Assembly (NCBI GenBank): GCA_026745465.1 | Contig: JACYXH010000221.1 | Location: 1,226,001 to 1,290,000, forward strand | DNA: 64,000 nucleotides | Direction of reading: 5' to 3' | Source of the DNA: Lota lota | Taxonomy: Eukaryota; Chordata; Actinopteri; Gadiformes; Lotidae | In this document: in pieces, positions 1 to 12,037 of the stretch | Numbering within the stretch: position 1 is the first letter of the stretch | Layout: the number at the start of each line of letters is the position of its first letter | The notes under the pieces: model-generated | The model's database searches: none | What the model was told of the DNA's origin: nothing | The model's input: only the letters and a program-made list of their open reading frames with translations | Position numbers and translations under genes: made by a program

Positions 1-430
1 AAACAACCTACCAAAATAAAAGTCACACAATCAATAAAGGATGTGGGGCCCTGTTGTCCTCACATTCAGAGGACAACAAGGGCCCGTGAATGAAGATAAA
101 CAACCTACCAAAATAAAAGTCACAATCAATAAAGGATGTGGGGCCTTGTTGTCCTCACATTCAGAGGACAACAAGGGCCCGTGAATGAAGATAAACAACC
201 TTCCAAAATAAAAGTCACACAATCAATAAAGGATGTGGGGCCCTGTTGTCCTCACATTCAGAGGACAACAAGGGCCCGTGAATGAAGATAAACAAGCTTC
301 CAAAATAAAAGTCACACAATCAATAAAGGATGTGGGGCCCTGTTGTCCTCACATTCAGAGGACAACAAGGGCCCGTGAATGAAGATAAACAACCTTCCAA
401 AATAAAAGTCACACAAATCAATAAAGGATG
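1..430. repeat. 97-bp minisatellite with hairpin-forming unit
   Basis: About 4.4 head-to-tail copies start near 1, 98, 193, 290 and 387 (periods 97, 95, 97, 97). The second copy lacks a CA dinucleotide. Each unit holds a strong inverted repeat: GTTGTCCTC and GAGGACAAC flank the 7-nt loop ACATTCA, and the stem extends through GGGCCC on each side with one unpaired base. Copies are nearly identical, so the array expanded recently. The first copy is cut by the window edge. It probably lies in an intron of tcf25. Confidence 0.9.
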
Positions 431-1616
431 TGAGCGAAAGGGTTTTTATGTTGCGGCCCTGCTTTGTAGCGAGTAATTTTACTTGTTGAATAGAGCTATA
501 TTAGAAAGCATTACACGTTTAAATCTTTAAATCGATGTATATTGCAACCCACTAAATCTACTTGATCTGTACGACACAAATACAATCACTGCGGTTGTAA
601 ATGCAGTAGTAAACAAGCTGATTTAAGTAATCGTTTTTTTATCATAGAAAATTTGTCAGGCCTTATCTAAATCAAATTAGCATAAATTACAGTCCAATAC
701 AGGCAAAATACCCTGTTTATATACATTTATTGAGTGAACATTGTTGGTTTCAAAGCTTAAAATTATCCAGCGTTTCAATGTTTAATGCTTTAACACAGAC
801 CCAATGCTAAATCGAACTGTAACTAGCCCCAAGACATTGTTTTTCCCGTTTGTGACAAACACTTCCCACAGTCATGGCAATGTATGTAGTCCATCAAGGG
901 GAAGTCGTATCGTTAAACGGTTATGGACTATGACAAACACAGCCCTAATAAAGATCCGCACACAATCCAGAAGTGCCCCATCAAAGGCCTGTAATGTCAT
1001 CAGAGAGCGTAAATGTAAGCCCTGCTGGTGTGGAGCATGCTTCCTCTAGCCTTGGTGACCTAATGGGGGGCATGCATGTCTGCCCTTGGTGTAAGGCTCG
1101 CAGCGTATCTATCTATGCAGCTGTCACGCTGTACATGATCTGCTGTACATATCATACACTGACTTCCTCATCTGGCGACAGCTGGGTTCTGGTGCTCTCG
1201 CTCGGTAAGACGGCTGCCTCCTTACCGAGCGGATCTGTTTTAAATCACAGAGGAGATGGCACTGGGCAAGACACCTCCACAAATATGTTTGAACAATTTG
1301 ATAATTGTTTGTTTTTTTATGGATTTTGTAAAGTGTCTTTGAGTATCGTCACAAGTGCGATATCAATAAAATGCATTATTATTATTATTATAAGTCTGCA
1401 ATCTCTCACGCCACTGTATGCATATCAGACGACCCTGCATAGGGTCCCGGCTCAGACGTCAAGGTCGGGCACCGCTGGTCAGGACGATGTAATGGCTGGA
1501 TGCAGTCACATCATATTTAAGGGTTGTTGCACCCAGGTTCTTGTGTGTCTGCTTATTGGTCAAGCGTGTTCACCTGAACCTTAGATTGCTCCTCTTTTCT
1601 GTTTTCCTCCACCCAG
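431..1616. other. Non-coding stretch, presumed tcf25 intron
   Basis: I find no exon here. The preceding tcf25 exon should encode a tetratricopeptide-like stretch ending just before the Leu-Asp-Pro at 1618, and no in-frame match with a suitable donor is visible, so it must lie left of the window. The stretch holds a short ATT run near 1376-1391 and nothing else recognisable. The longer open frames are not gene-like. Confidence 0.5.
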
Positions 1617-4600
1617 TCTGGATCCAGAGTCGGACCCTTTCTGCATGTTGCTGCTCATTGACTTTTTGGCACTGCGCTCCAGGGAATATCATTCCATAAT
1701 CCGATTGTATCAGGACTGGGAGGTGAGGTTTTGTTGTGGTTGTGGTCTGTCCTGCTTTGTTTTGCCCAGGTTACCACATCTACAGCTGTTTGTGTGGTTG
1801 TGTGATGTATGTATGCATGTCATCACCATGGACAATAAAAGAAAATCCATTTCAAACAATTAAAATTTGACTTCAAATATATGCTTGTAAAGCTACGGTT
1901 ATGAGTGTCAAGTATGGCACCCATTGCAACCGAAACCATCCCTAGAAGGAGGGTTTTCTCCTTCTCGAGGAGGAACAAATGACTTGCCTTGGCAATGTTT
2001 GTTTGTGTTTATGTGTATGGTTTATCAGGTAAGAATCCTCATTCCAATTACGTTTTTCAACTTCCCTTCAATACAAAAACCCTTTTGTGTGTGTGTGTGT
2101 GTGTGTCCGCGTCGCAGGAGCACAGAAACCTGTCCCAGCTGCCCAACTTTGCGTTCTCCGTGGCGCTGTGCCACTTCCACCTCAGCCAGGAAGACGACAC
2201 GAAGCCGGAGGAGAGGGAGAAATACCGGAAGAACGCGGACCGCCTTCTCCAACACGCCCTCATCATGTTTCCTGGATGTGCGTTAAGAGCGGCCGCGTGC
2301 ACCTGCGCACACAGACACAGACTATTTGGGCCAAGTGGTCACCTCACAATGCTTTTGTATGTGATGTATTTGTATGAACGTATATATGTGTCTTACGCTC
2401 TCTGCTTGCTGGGCGGGGGGTTTTCTTCCAGTGTTGACGCCGTTGTTGGATCTGTGTACTGTGCAACCAGACGCGGCCGTCTCATCACATGCCTTCTTTG
2501 GCCCTAAGAGCCAAATCGGGTAATACTCCTATGTAATCACTTCAAACATGTTATACAACATCATATATAGATAGATAGAGATATTTATATATATATATAT
2601 CTTTATATTTTTTATTTATTTATTCATAAACGATAAAGACACAGCACAAGAAACTACAACAATAGCTGACAACAACTACAGAATCCACAACAACAAACAA
2701 CGACAATGACGACAATAACAAAAGACAACAACGATGACCTAAAGTGGGTGGGGGGTAGGGGGAAAGGGGGCACAGTGCGCTAATTCAATTGGGGGGGGGG
2801 GGGGGGGGGGGGTCATGTCAGCGCCCGTGTGGATGATTCTAGATAGATAGACGGATCGATAACATGTAGGATAGGCAGGCATACTGTGAGCCATACGACG
2901 TCATATCAACGCTGTGGCATGACAGAATAGCAATGACAGCATTAAAATGGGTCGACCGCACCCTTCCTTGACCCCCTCCTCTCCTCCTCTCCCTGCCACC
3001 CCTTACGCCCCTCCCCTCCCCTCACCTCTACACAGGCAGTCCCCAGCTCTGGCCGAGCTGACCAGTCTGTACGTGGGGAGGACCCATCTGCTGTGGAGGG
3101 AGGGCGGAGTCCTGCTCTGGCTGGAGGAATGTGTCAAGGAGGTGTTGCTCCGAGTCGATGCCAAAGACCCTCTGGTGGAAGACGGCCTGAACAAGTAAGC
3201 TGCTGTCCCCCCATGGTCCAACCTAACGCCAAATGGGTCCCGTGGTTGTTTTGTATATGACTGGTTTGAATAACTGTATTAATGGTTTACGGGGAAACTA
3301 GCAATGGCCGTTTTGGAGACCCACTTAATAATGTGCTGAGAATTGGCTTTTCACGTATCGACAAGCGAACAGGGAGCAAGGGCGGTGTTTGAGGCCTGCG
3401 TGAGATGGATGTAAGCCTCATGCACGCATCTTGTGAAGCGCTTCAGGTGCAGCGCTCGATGTTGTCACAGAGTTGATGTACAGAGTTGTTCTCTGGCTGG
3501 GGGGCAAGGCAGGCACAGCCTCATGAATATATCTGTGTGTGGTAACAACACCGGGAGCCTCATGACCCACACGGAAAGTCTTGCACACAATGTATATGTT
3601 GACACGCTGGGCGCAGACCGACCAGACTGATATGGAGTTGCCATGGTGTTCCCTAAAGGCATGGTGTATGTTTTATGTCCATGTCATGGATTATTATTTA
3701 TTTATTTAAATACAATAAGGGTTAGGGTTGTTTAAAGCTAGGGTGTGCAATTTGGGGAAACCACTCCCCCCCCCCCCCCAAAAAAAAACTAGCTTTAGCA
3801 ATAGGTCTGCCAAGCCTTGTGGAAGACGCAGGTCCTGCACAATGAGTGCACGGGCTGAGTGCACGCAGGTAGGTAGGTAAGGTAGACAGACTGGTTGGCC
3901 ATCCAATCATTTAATTTGGGCCAAATGATTGGACAGGCTTATTACAGGCCTGCAATCCACAGATACATGATTTATTGCATTAGATTTATTGATTGCTGTC
4001 AGGATATAAAGAGAATTTCAACAATAAATTGCCTTCCCTATCTTTTAAGGAAGTATCGTAGGCTTAAAGTGGGAAATAGGGTTATCTATATTTAATTTAA
4101 ACAAATGTATGGCCCAACGTTCCAAACGCAACGACCAGAAGCAAAAGCATTTCTGCTACTGCTCTTCAGTGGTGATTGTATACTAATAGTAATTATATTG
4201 CAAACCACCACCCACATTCGGTGACCATATAAAGTGCTCAATAAGCAGACGTGAGTTATCTAGCCTTAATCTGATCCTAATGTGAGCTCATCATTTGTCT
4301 CCTCCTGTCGCCTGGTCAACGGGGGGCCTCGTACGAAGCCCTCTCACGTTGTTGGGGGCCCCATACCTCAGCCCCTCCTTCCGACCAGGCTGCCTCGAGC
4401 TTCTCCATCTTGTCGCGTCTCAAGTCACCGTTCAGGGCAGGGGCACCACTTCTCAGTGGTGCCGTGTATTTATTGGGTATTATTTGAATGGGATTCTTTG
4501 TACCGTCATGTGACCTCGCTGGGTGCCCGGCCAATTGCGTACAAACTCAACCGCAAGCCAACGGAACTCAATTCTGCCGTGAGCCAACACACCATCTCCT

Positions 4601-7600
4601 GGCTTTGTGGGTTGTATCGCGCATTATTCAAAGAATAAACGGTTCAGGCTTTTCACTTCTGAATAGTTATGAAAGACATTTTCTGTGCACGTTTGCATCA
4701 TCCAATCATTTTTAAGAGGAAAGGAGAAGCGCTGTGCCCCATGTGTTTCCATATATTCCATGCCTCTGGTTTCTGAATTTGAATTCCACACTGCTGCCAG
4801 TATTAAAGACGTTTGAAAATTGAGTTGTAAATTCACATTTGACCGACTGCACTTCTCCTTGACCTAAATATCATGTGCATTGCATGGAAAATCCCTTCAT
4901 GCATTTGTATAATCATTATTATTATTTCATTATTATTTATTAACATCAACGCATTTTATAATCATAATGACAAGAGTAGTCAAAATAAAATATTTCCGTT
5001 ATTTTCATTGCCTCGATATTTTTTATTATATAGTGAGGTATATGTTGGTTTTTGTTTTGCTAGGAGAAAGCAACGATACCAGAGTGCTCCACGCGCGATC
5101 CACCGCCATGTTTTGCTGTCTGAGATCAAAGAAGCCACCTCCTTCCTGCCTCTGGTGAGAGCTCCTAACATTAGTCCGAATCTTCATGCTCTGCTTAAGA
5201 CTGGGGTTATGTTCTCTTTAGTACATGGTGGAGTCTTTTAATGAGCTAATAATGCTCCTGTGATGTCCTCTGTCCCCTGGGTGCTCTTCAACAGTGTCTA
5301 TATGCTTTTACAATAGACACCGTATATTTGTACCATGGCTTTACGGTCGTGTAATATAATAAAGTAGTAAAAACATGGCACTGGTAGTACTAACCATGAT
5401 GTATGACATAACATAGGATGGTACACCTAATCGATTCCATGCATTATATTATGTGTTGAAGGAGGTGGAGTAGTATTATTCACCTCTTTGTCCCACCAGC
5501 ACCACTGACGCATTTCTTGTTGATATATAAACAGTTGATATATACTGGATTTGAAAAGCTACCTAGTGGTCAACGGTGGTTGGTTTTGGTTCAACCATAA
5601 TGTCAACATGTTTCCACTCCCTGCATCTAACTAACACGCAGCCGCATTGCGGGATCTGTCACTTTTGCCCGGTCCTGTTCAATTCATATAGTAGAACATG
5701 GGCTCTAAATGCTGCTTCACCTTGTCTTTCAGGACGTGACCACTCAGCCTGGGATGGGCTTCGACCCTCTGCCTCCCCTGGACTCTGTCACCTCGTACAC
5801 ACGCCCGGAAAGGTACATCGTACAAAATATACACCTAATATATATTACACATATTATCATTTTTATATATGTATGTATATATATATGTGTGTGTGTGTGT
5901 GTGTATATGTGTATTTTTATATATATATATGTGTGTATATATTAGTTACATAAAAGTTAGATTTCTCTTTTATACTCCTGAAAAAGAAGAATACAAATGT
6001 CAGTGTGTCCAGTCCCTTTCTACAGTTTTTTTGCTTTTTCTTTGTGTGTGTGTGTGTGTGCGTGCCTGTGTGTGTGTGCTCCATGCGGCTATAGGCCTCA
6101 GGTGGGCGCTACGGACGAGAGTACGCTGTCGCTGTTCTTCCGCTCGCTGCTGCCCAGCTTCAACCTCCAGGTGAGTGCCGTGGCGTGGGGGGGGGGGGGG
6201 GGGGGGGGGGCAGGGTGGGGGTCATGGTGTGTGGAGATCACGGGAAAGGCTGTGAAGGTTTGCCTCGCACAAAGCCAAAGCCGTGATCCCTGCGTCACGT
6301 TATGTTGCGTTGTTACATACTACAACCTATTGTTTTTCTTTACCTTTGTCAAATGCTATGATTGATCATCGTAATTGTTTATTTATTTAGGGTTCATTTG
6401 ATAGGGATGTATACAGTGTACATAGACAAACTGAGAACAGCTGTCCAATGCAAGTATCGTAGTGCTTATAGTGGATGCTAATTTGCAAGGAAAAAGATGC
6501 AATAAAGCACAAGGTGAATAGGATAAAAGATTACATTTGTGAAGTTGCCATGGATACACACAGGATTGAGATCAACCGCTTGATTTAGGGCAAATGTTGA
6601 TAAAATGTTTGTGGTGGTTCATCACGGTGGCTGCAGAACTGATTCGATGTTGGATATGACATTCGGATTATTTAGCTAATAAAAAAGGGATAATATTAAT
6701 TAGAGCGTTGAGGATGTCTGTCTTGCCAAGAGATGTTTACGCCAAATTCCCCTTGGTTGTCCCCGGGCAGTGTAAAATGGTGCTAAGCAAAGCTTTGAAG
6801 CAACGTGATCCTTATACATAGCCCAGACCAACAATGATAACATTCATGCACCAAGAAGAAAGTAATCTACAGTCTCATCTTTTATCAGAAAAAAACAAGC
6901 GTTGTACAATAACCAACTGTAAAGCTCAAATTAGCAAGGAATTAAAATCCTACGTTAAATATTTTTAATTTTCAATAGTTTGACGTGCCTGTGTAGATTT
7001 CCCAGGTTCGGTATAGGAAGAGGTGTTCTCAGGTAGCCTTCTGATCACTGCTCTTACCTGATGCTGTCCGTGGAGCAAATGTGTACCGCTCTAGCAAATG
7101 GGACTAGCGGGTCCCTGAAGAAACCGAAAGGGCACGGTTCATTTTGTCCTGCGCAACAAATGAATGTGTGCTCCATTACCCCATGTCATTCCAATACTGC
7201 GTACTCCCTCCTATCTTGTCAACGAGGCTGGGTTTACCAAGCACAAGCCATATGGTGAAACGGACGCTAGTAACCACAAAGACGTCAAGTACTCATTTGC
7301 CTCTGTAATAGCTAAAGAAACCAATTACTTCACTTGTTGGTATGACAAAACGGGGAATATATCGTAAAAATTAACAAACGCACAACACAAGCCAAAGAAA
7401 ACCTCATACATCATTTAGTTCCATCGTTCCACCTTTTTGTTGTGCATTCAGGCGTTACTGTTTGTATCGATGTATATCTAGCCAGCTCAACTTATCCATA
7501 TACACAGGACTATGTGGGATACAGGCTTACTTTGCATCTGCCAGTAGCATACTTTAAAGGGCCCATAATAATTAGAATGCATGGACTGGTTGTGTACTTA

Positions 7601-8783
7601 CCTGTCTTACTGCAGTCTTGTGGTCTAAAAGTTGAGAATTTAAAGGTTACTAAAGTGTAGACTATCGTTATCTCAAACCTAGAACTGAGTCACGTTAAAA
7701 CATGGAGCATGCCTTATTTATTTATGTAATTCAATATTTCTAAATTGCGCAGACACCAGACAAATCTGATGCATTAACACTTCTAGCTGTGCACTGATTC
7801 ACTGAGCAAGCGAGGCCACTCATTGTTGCCACACAATCCCAGAAGCAAGTGTATTTTCTGGATGTATAGCATGTAGGAGACATACGGACCGCAGGCGTGC
7901 CATAATGCAGCAGCGGTCTGACCAGCGTCTTCACATCGTCATCCAATTATAGAGAGGAAGAGGTATCAAATAAAGTTATGTAACGGAAGAGATGCCATGA
8001 TGTTTTTCATCTGATACAATGATCTAATTCTCTGGCTTTTTGATTCCAAGCAAGTGACATTACTCGAATGATAAGATCAATGTTTTGAGAGTTTGATTCA
8101 ACCCAAACACTAAGCAGCAACGTTTCAGCCCTAAACGTTTCTCCCCATGCCAATATGGCTCAGAAGAATTTGGTTAGATGGACAAATTGGTCATAATTTT
8201 CCTCTGTATGTATTGCATTTCTAAAAAGAGTCATAAAATGATGACACCAACGATTGCAGTTGAATTCGAATGCATTCAAGCGTTGTTGTGTGTGCGCGTG
8301 TGTGTGATTGTGTGTGTATGTGTGTGTGTGTATATGTATGTGTGTGTGTGTGTGTGTGTGTGTACGCATGTTCATGCATGCGATTGTGTGTGTATGTATG
8401 TGTGTGCGGTGTGTGTGTTTGCATGTTCATGCATGTGATTGTGTGTGTGTCTGCGTGCGGCGGGCGTCTGTGTGTTTGTGTCTGTGTGTGTGTGCACGCA
8501 TGTTCATGCATGCGATTGTCTGTGTGCATGCGGCGGGCGTCTGTGTGTGATTTTGTGTGTGTGTGTGTGTGCGGCGGGGTTGTGCGTGCGTGAGTAGGGT
8601 GGACCCCGGCCTGAGGAGGAGCAGGAGGTGGCCCAGGCCGGCCGGGAGCTGTACCCAGAGGTGAACCGCCTCATGGTGGCCATGAGGGACGTCCTCGCCA
8701 ACATCCAGTTCCAGGAGCCGCCCAGGGACGACCACCCAGACCGGGACGACCACCCAGACCGGGACGAAGAGGAGTGGAACTGA
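1617..8783 (+). CDS. tcf25: TCF25 (NULP1/Rqc1 homologue), 3' part of gene
   Basis: This is the C-terminal part of transcription factor 25, the vertebrate counterpart of yeast Rqc1, which works with the Ltn1 ligase in ribosome-associated quality control. Eight exons join in phase: 1617-1722, 2118-2277, 2432-2519, 3036-3194, 5064-5154, 5733-5812, 6095-6170 and 8598-8783 (TGA). They give about 314 residues. Diagnostic stretches seen are [20 protein letters not shown] (exon 1), [12 protein letters not shown] (exon 2), [17 protein letters not shown] (exon 5), [11 protein letters not shown] (exon 6) and [10 protein letters not shown] (exon 7), followed by an acidic tail ending EEEWN. All introns are GT-AG. 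The 5' exons lie outside the window. The tail contains a perfect 18-bp tandem duplication coding DDHPDR twice. Acceptors of exons 2, 7 and 8 are preceded by GT-rich sequence. Family assignment is from remembered homologues and is firm. Confidence 0.93.
2569..2603. repeat. ATAG/TA microsatellite
   Basis: Short impure run of ATAG units passing into TA dinucleotides in the tcf25 intron that ends at 3035. Confidence 0.7.
2791..2812. repeat. Poly-G run (22)
   Basis: Uninterrupted run of 22 G in the tcf25 intron 2520-3035. It is one of five poly-G runs of 20 or more in the window, all on the + strand. Confidence 0.9.
3195..5063. other. tcf25 intron, 1.9 kb
   Basis: No gene is visible. It contains a C14 run at 3766-3779 followed by A9, and (ATT) runs near 4915-4940. 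Open frames here are not conserved-looking. Confidence 0.6.
5868..5942. repeat. TA/TG compound microsatellite
   Basis: Alternating ATATAT and GTGTGT blocks in the 282-nt tcf25 intron 5813-6094. A further GT tract at about 6043-6080 ends only 14 nt before the exon at 6095. Confidence 0.8.
6187..6210. repeat. Poly-G run (24)
   Basis: 24 G in a row beginning 17 nt after the splice donor of the tcf25 exon ending at 6170. A G-run this close to a donor could affect splice-site recognition; that is inference. Confidence 0.9.
6211..8597. other. Last tcf25 intron, 3' half GT-rich
   Basis: The first 2 kb shows no recognisable gene or element. From about 8286 to 8580 it becomes an impure GT/GTAT/GC array with repeated CATGTTCATGCATG blocks (near 8366, 8423, 8499). 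The last exon follows directly, with acceptor TAG at 8595-8597. Confidence 0.65.
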
Positions 8784-8927
8784 TGTGCAATAAGGAGGAA
8801 GAAAGAAGACATTGCACATTGATGAATGGGGATTGATCAAGCTTTTATATAGAACAGACCTAATATGAACGTCGTTATGATGTGTTGTTTTGTTTTCCTC
8901 TAATCATCACACGTATCAAAAAGCAAA

Positions 8928-8933
8928 AATAAA
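8928..8933 (+). terminator. Poly(A) signal AATAAA of tcf25
   Basis: AATAAA lies 145 nt after the tcf25 stop and is followed by a GT-rich stretch from about 8955 (ggtggttttgtttgttg), the usual layout of a vertebrate cleavage site. No other signal lies closer to the stop. Confidence 0.75.
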
Positions 8934-9269
8934 CTGCGCTCTCAACGTTCTCCACGGTGGTTTTGTTTGTTGTTGAACGAGGGGAATGCGTCCCTGTTGT
9001 AAAGATCTGTCCGTCTGACTTCATCTTTAAACAGCCTAATCCCCAGGTCATAGTAAGTAGTAAACCATTCAGGTAACCTGCAAAGTCACAAACGTTGTAT
9101 CAATTGGCATAATGTATCGTCTTCAAAGCCGCACATCTATAATTACTTTATTCTGATAACACCTAATTAAATTCATTTATATTTAGCCTATCACATGGTT
9201 CAAAATGCAGATGATACAAGTCCAGCCACACACACAATAATTAGAACAAATAAATACAAAACAAAAGCA

Positions 9270-9310
<41 letters not shown>

Positions 9311-9411
9311 AGTAGACCTATTTATTTATTTTTTGCACACAATCTTGCAAAAAATAAATAAATAGGCCTAAAACGCAAATGGCACATTTAATATAGACCT
9401 ATATGAGTGTT

Positions 9412-9442
<31 letters not shown>

Positions 9443-10392
9443 TATTATATTAATTATATATTCGACCTATTATTTCACTTCATTTTGGATAAGTCCATTA
9501 CGGCTAAGTTCCTTAACGGGCTTTAGAAATTAAATTCTATCAATAATGATGCAACATTATATTGCTCTATTAATTTATTGGAAATGACCAAGCGAACTGT
9601 GTCATTTTTTTATTGTTTGGTTTCAGTATGCGTTGCGCCAAACCGTGCGTAAAACTATCAATGTACCAAATGCTGTGGGAGCGCGGACTATTCAAGATTA
9701 AATTACCACTCACACATTAGGCCTATACGTTTTTTCATAGTTTGAGTTTGATACCGAGACTCCGGGCTTCGTAAATGCATTATAATGTTTACAATAATCG
9801 GTATGCAAAGCAATAACTTGTCTGAGGAGAGGAGGGGCCATGTAACGTGTGAAGTACTAAAGCAGAAACGGCTACTTTGTTCGGTGTAGAACAAGTACAT
9901 GGAAACGGACGCTTCGGAAACTATTCACACTTCCCCACCTAAATGAAGAATATCCTCTAACTTAGCTATGGGGTTGGACGTTTTTTATTAGTCGAAGCAC
10001 CCTGAGTGGACTTATTTGGCAATATTTTGGACAGACTATGATAATGTTTTTAGTGTTGATTGATCTGCGAGAAGTTTGTTGACTCCACAGGAGCCCAAAC
10101 GGCTCATCACCCAACTCATTTGGACTGATTCCTTCGACATATGAGACATCATGTACTTCTACACAGCCTATCTCCTTGCGGAGCATTGAGGTACAGTGAG
10201 TTCATTTTATGCAGTGTTCTCTTCTTAGTGTGAACAGCTATACGGATCCATCCTTAAACTACCCAATTAGCTGTGGTGTGGCATACACAGTGCACACTTT
10301 CCTCCCCATTACCAGTTCAGCAGCGCACTATCTCGGAATAGAAAAACAAAACAAGTTCTGTCAAGCCAAAGAAGCAACTAGTCACCAACTGG
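8934..10392. other. tcf25-mc1r intergenic region
   Basis: No coding gene is visible. It holds (CA) at 9268-9306, an inverted repeat at 9313-9370 and 21 G at 9422-9442. The last few hundred bases should contain the mc1r promoter and 5' UTR, but I cannot place a transcription start. Confidence 0.6.
9313..9370. repeat. Inverted repeat, 25-bp arms
   Basis: The left arm TAGACCTATTTATTTATT continues into TTTTTTGCA, and the right arm is its near-perfect reverse complement ending AATAAATAGGCCTA, with an 8-nt loop. It follows directly on a CA microsatellite. Confidence 0.75.
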
Positions 10393-11397
10393 ATGTCGGA
10401 GACCGACATGGGCAACCAGTCGAACAATATCCTGACCATGCACCACATGGAGCTCAGCCAGGCCACGTTCATGGAGGAGAGCAACATGACCAACACCACG
10501 GACGCGGAGTCCAACTCGATGAGCTGCGTACAGATTCGCATCCCCCAGGAACTGTTCCTTACCCTGGGGCTCATCAGCCTTGTGGAGAACATCCTGGTGG
10601 TGCTGGCCATCTTCAAGAACCGCAACCTGCACTCGCCCATGTACTACTTCATCTGCTGCCTCGCGGTGTCCGACATGCTCGTGAGTGTCAGCAACGTGGT
10701 GGAAACGATCTTCATGCTTCTGAACGACCACGGGCTGCTGGACGTCCACCCGGGCATGCTGCGACACCTGGACAACGTCATCGACGTCATGATATGCAGC
10801 TCGGTGGTGTCCTCGCTCTCGTTCCTGTGCACCATCGCGGCGGACCGTTACATCACCATATTCTACGCGCTGCGCTACCACAGCATCATGACCAGTCAGC
10901 GCGCGGTGGCAATCATCGTGTTGGTGTGGCTGGCCAGCATCACCTCGAGCATACTCTTCATCGTGTATCACACCGACAATGCCGTGATCGTGTGCCTCAT
11001 CACGTTCTTCTGCATAACTTTGGTGTTTACAGCGGCGCTCTACCTGCACATGTTCATCCTGGCCTACCTCCACTCGCGCCGCCTCGTGGCCTTCCACAAG
11101 AGTCGCCGGCAGGCCACGAGCATGAAGGGCGCGATCACGCTCACCATCCTGCTCGGGGTGTTCATCTTGTGCTGGGGCCCTTTCTTCCTTCACCTCATTC
11201 TAATTCTGACCTGCCCCACACGGCCGTTCTGCAACTGTTTCTTTAGAAATTTCAACCTTTTCCTCATTCTTATAATATGCAATTCTCTAATCGACCCCCT
11301 TATATACGCCTATCGGAGCCAAGAACTTAGAAAAACGTTAAAAGAGCTGGTTCTCTGTTCTTGGTATTTTGGCGTGTACAAATATCTATTTACATAA
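10393..11397 (+). CDS. mc1r: Melanocortin 1 receptor (MC1R), intronless
   Basis: Class A GPCR for alpha-MSH at the surface of pigment cells. It signals through Gs and cAMP and is antagonised by agouti. A single exon encodes 334 residues, or 329 if the better-context ATG at 10408 is used (G at -3 and G at +4, against T at -3 for the first ATG). Asn-glycosylation sites are near residues 8, 31 and 34. Seven helices lie at roughly 52-76, 84-106, 128-150, 171-191, 197-223, 247-273 and 285-305. The DRY motif is at 151-153, helix 6 carries [11 protein letters not shown] and helix 7 has DPLIY at 301-305 in place of NPxxY, as in all melanocortin receptors. Cys322 in LCSW is the expected palmitoylation site. 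The tail runs on as [10 protein letters not shown], a few residues longer than I remember for other fish. Lack of introns and strong similarity to fish MC1R make the call firm. Confidence 0.97.
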   Translation: MSETDMGNQSNNILTMHHMELSQATFMEESNMTNTTDAESNSMSCVQIRIPQELFLTLGLISLVENILVVLAIFKNRNLHSPMYYFICCLAVSDMLVSVSNVVETIFMLLNDHGLLDVHPGMLRHLDNVIDVMICSSVVSSLSFLCTIAADRYITIFYALRYHSIMTSQRAVAIIVLVWLASITSSILFIVYHTDNAVIVCLITFFCITLVFTAALYLHMFILAYLHSRRLVAFHKSRRQATSMKGAITLTILLGVFILCWGPFFLHLILILTCPTRPFCNCFFRNFNLFLILIICNSLIDPLIYAYRSQELRKTLKELVLCSWYFGVYKYLFT

Positions 11398-11531
11398 AGC
11401 ACCATACTATTTCGAATCCCTTCGATTATAATCACTGTTATGAACACTGTTCAATGAATCACCAGATGAACCCAAAGCTGTCATTGCCATTTGCCATGGC
11501 CCCTCTGTAATGTAAATGGAACACCAACCTA

Positions 11532-11709
<178 letters not shown>

Positions 11710-11812
11710 CACCCAGCTCTCCATATATTCATCCATCTAACCATTTATCTAGCTATTCATATATCTGTCTATCCATCTAAACATCTAGATATAGAACGAT
11801 CTGTCTATATAT

Positions 11813-11848
11813 ATAGATATGTCTATCTAGAGAGATAGACATATCTAT
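11813..11848. repeat. Perfect 16-bp-arm inverted repeat
   Basis: ATAGATATGTCTATCT and its exact reverse complement are separated by AGAG, lying between the two tetranucleotide arrays. Confidence 0.85.

Positions 11849-12037
<189 letters not shown>

Noticed and set aside
1-430. CRISPR-like array
   Set aside because: Units are contiguous 97-bp copies without unique spacers, and the window is vertebrate.
10209-11246. 345-residue open frame overlapping mc1r, and a 271-residue one on the opposite strand
   Set aside because: Both are frame shadows of the GC-rich mc1r coding sequence. They are His/Pro/Gln-rich and resemble nothing known, while the mc1r frame is unmistakable.
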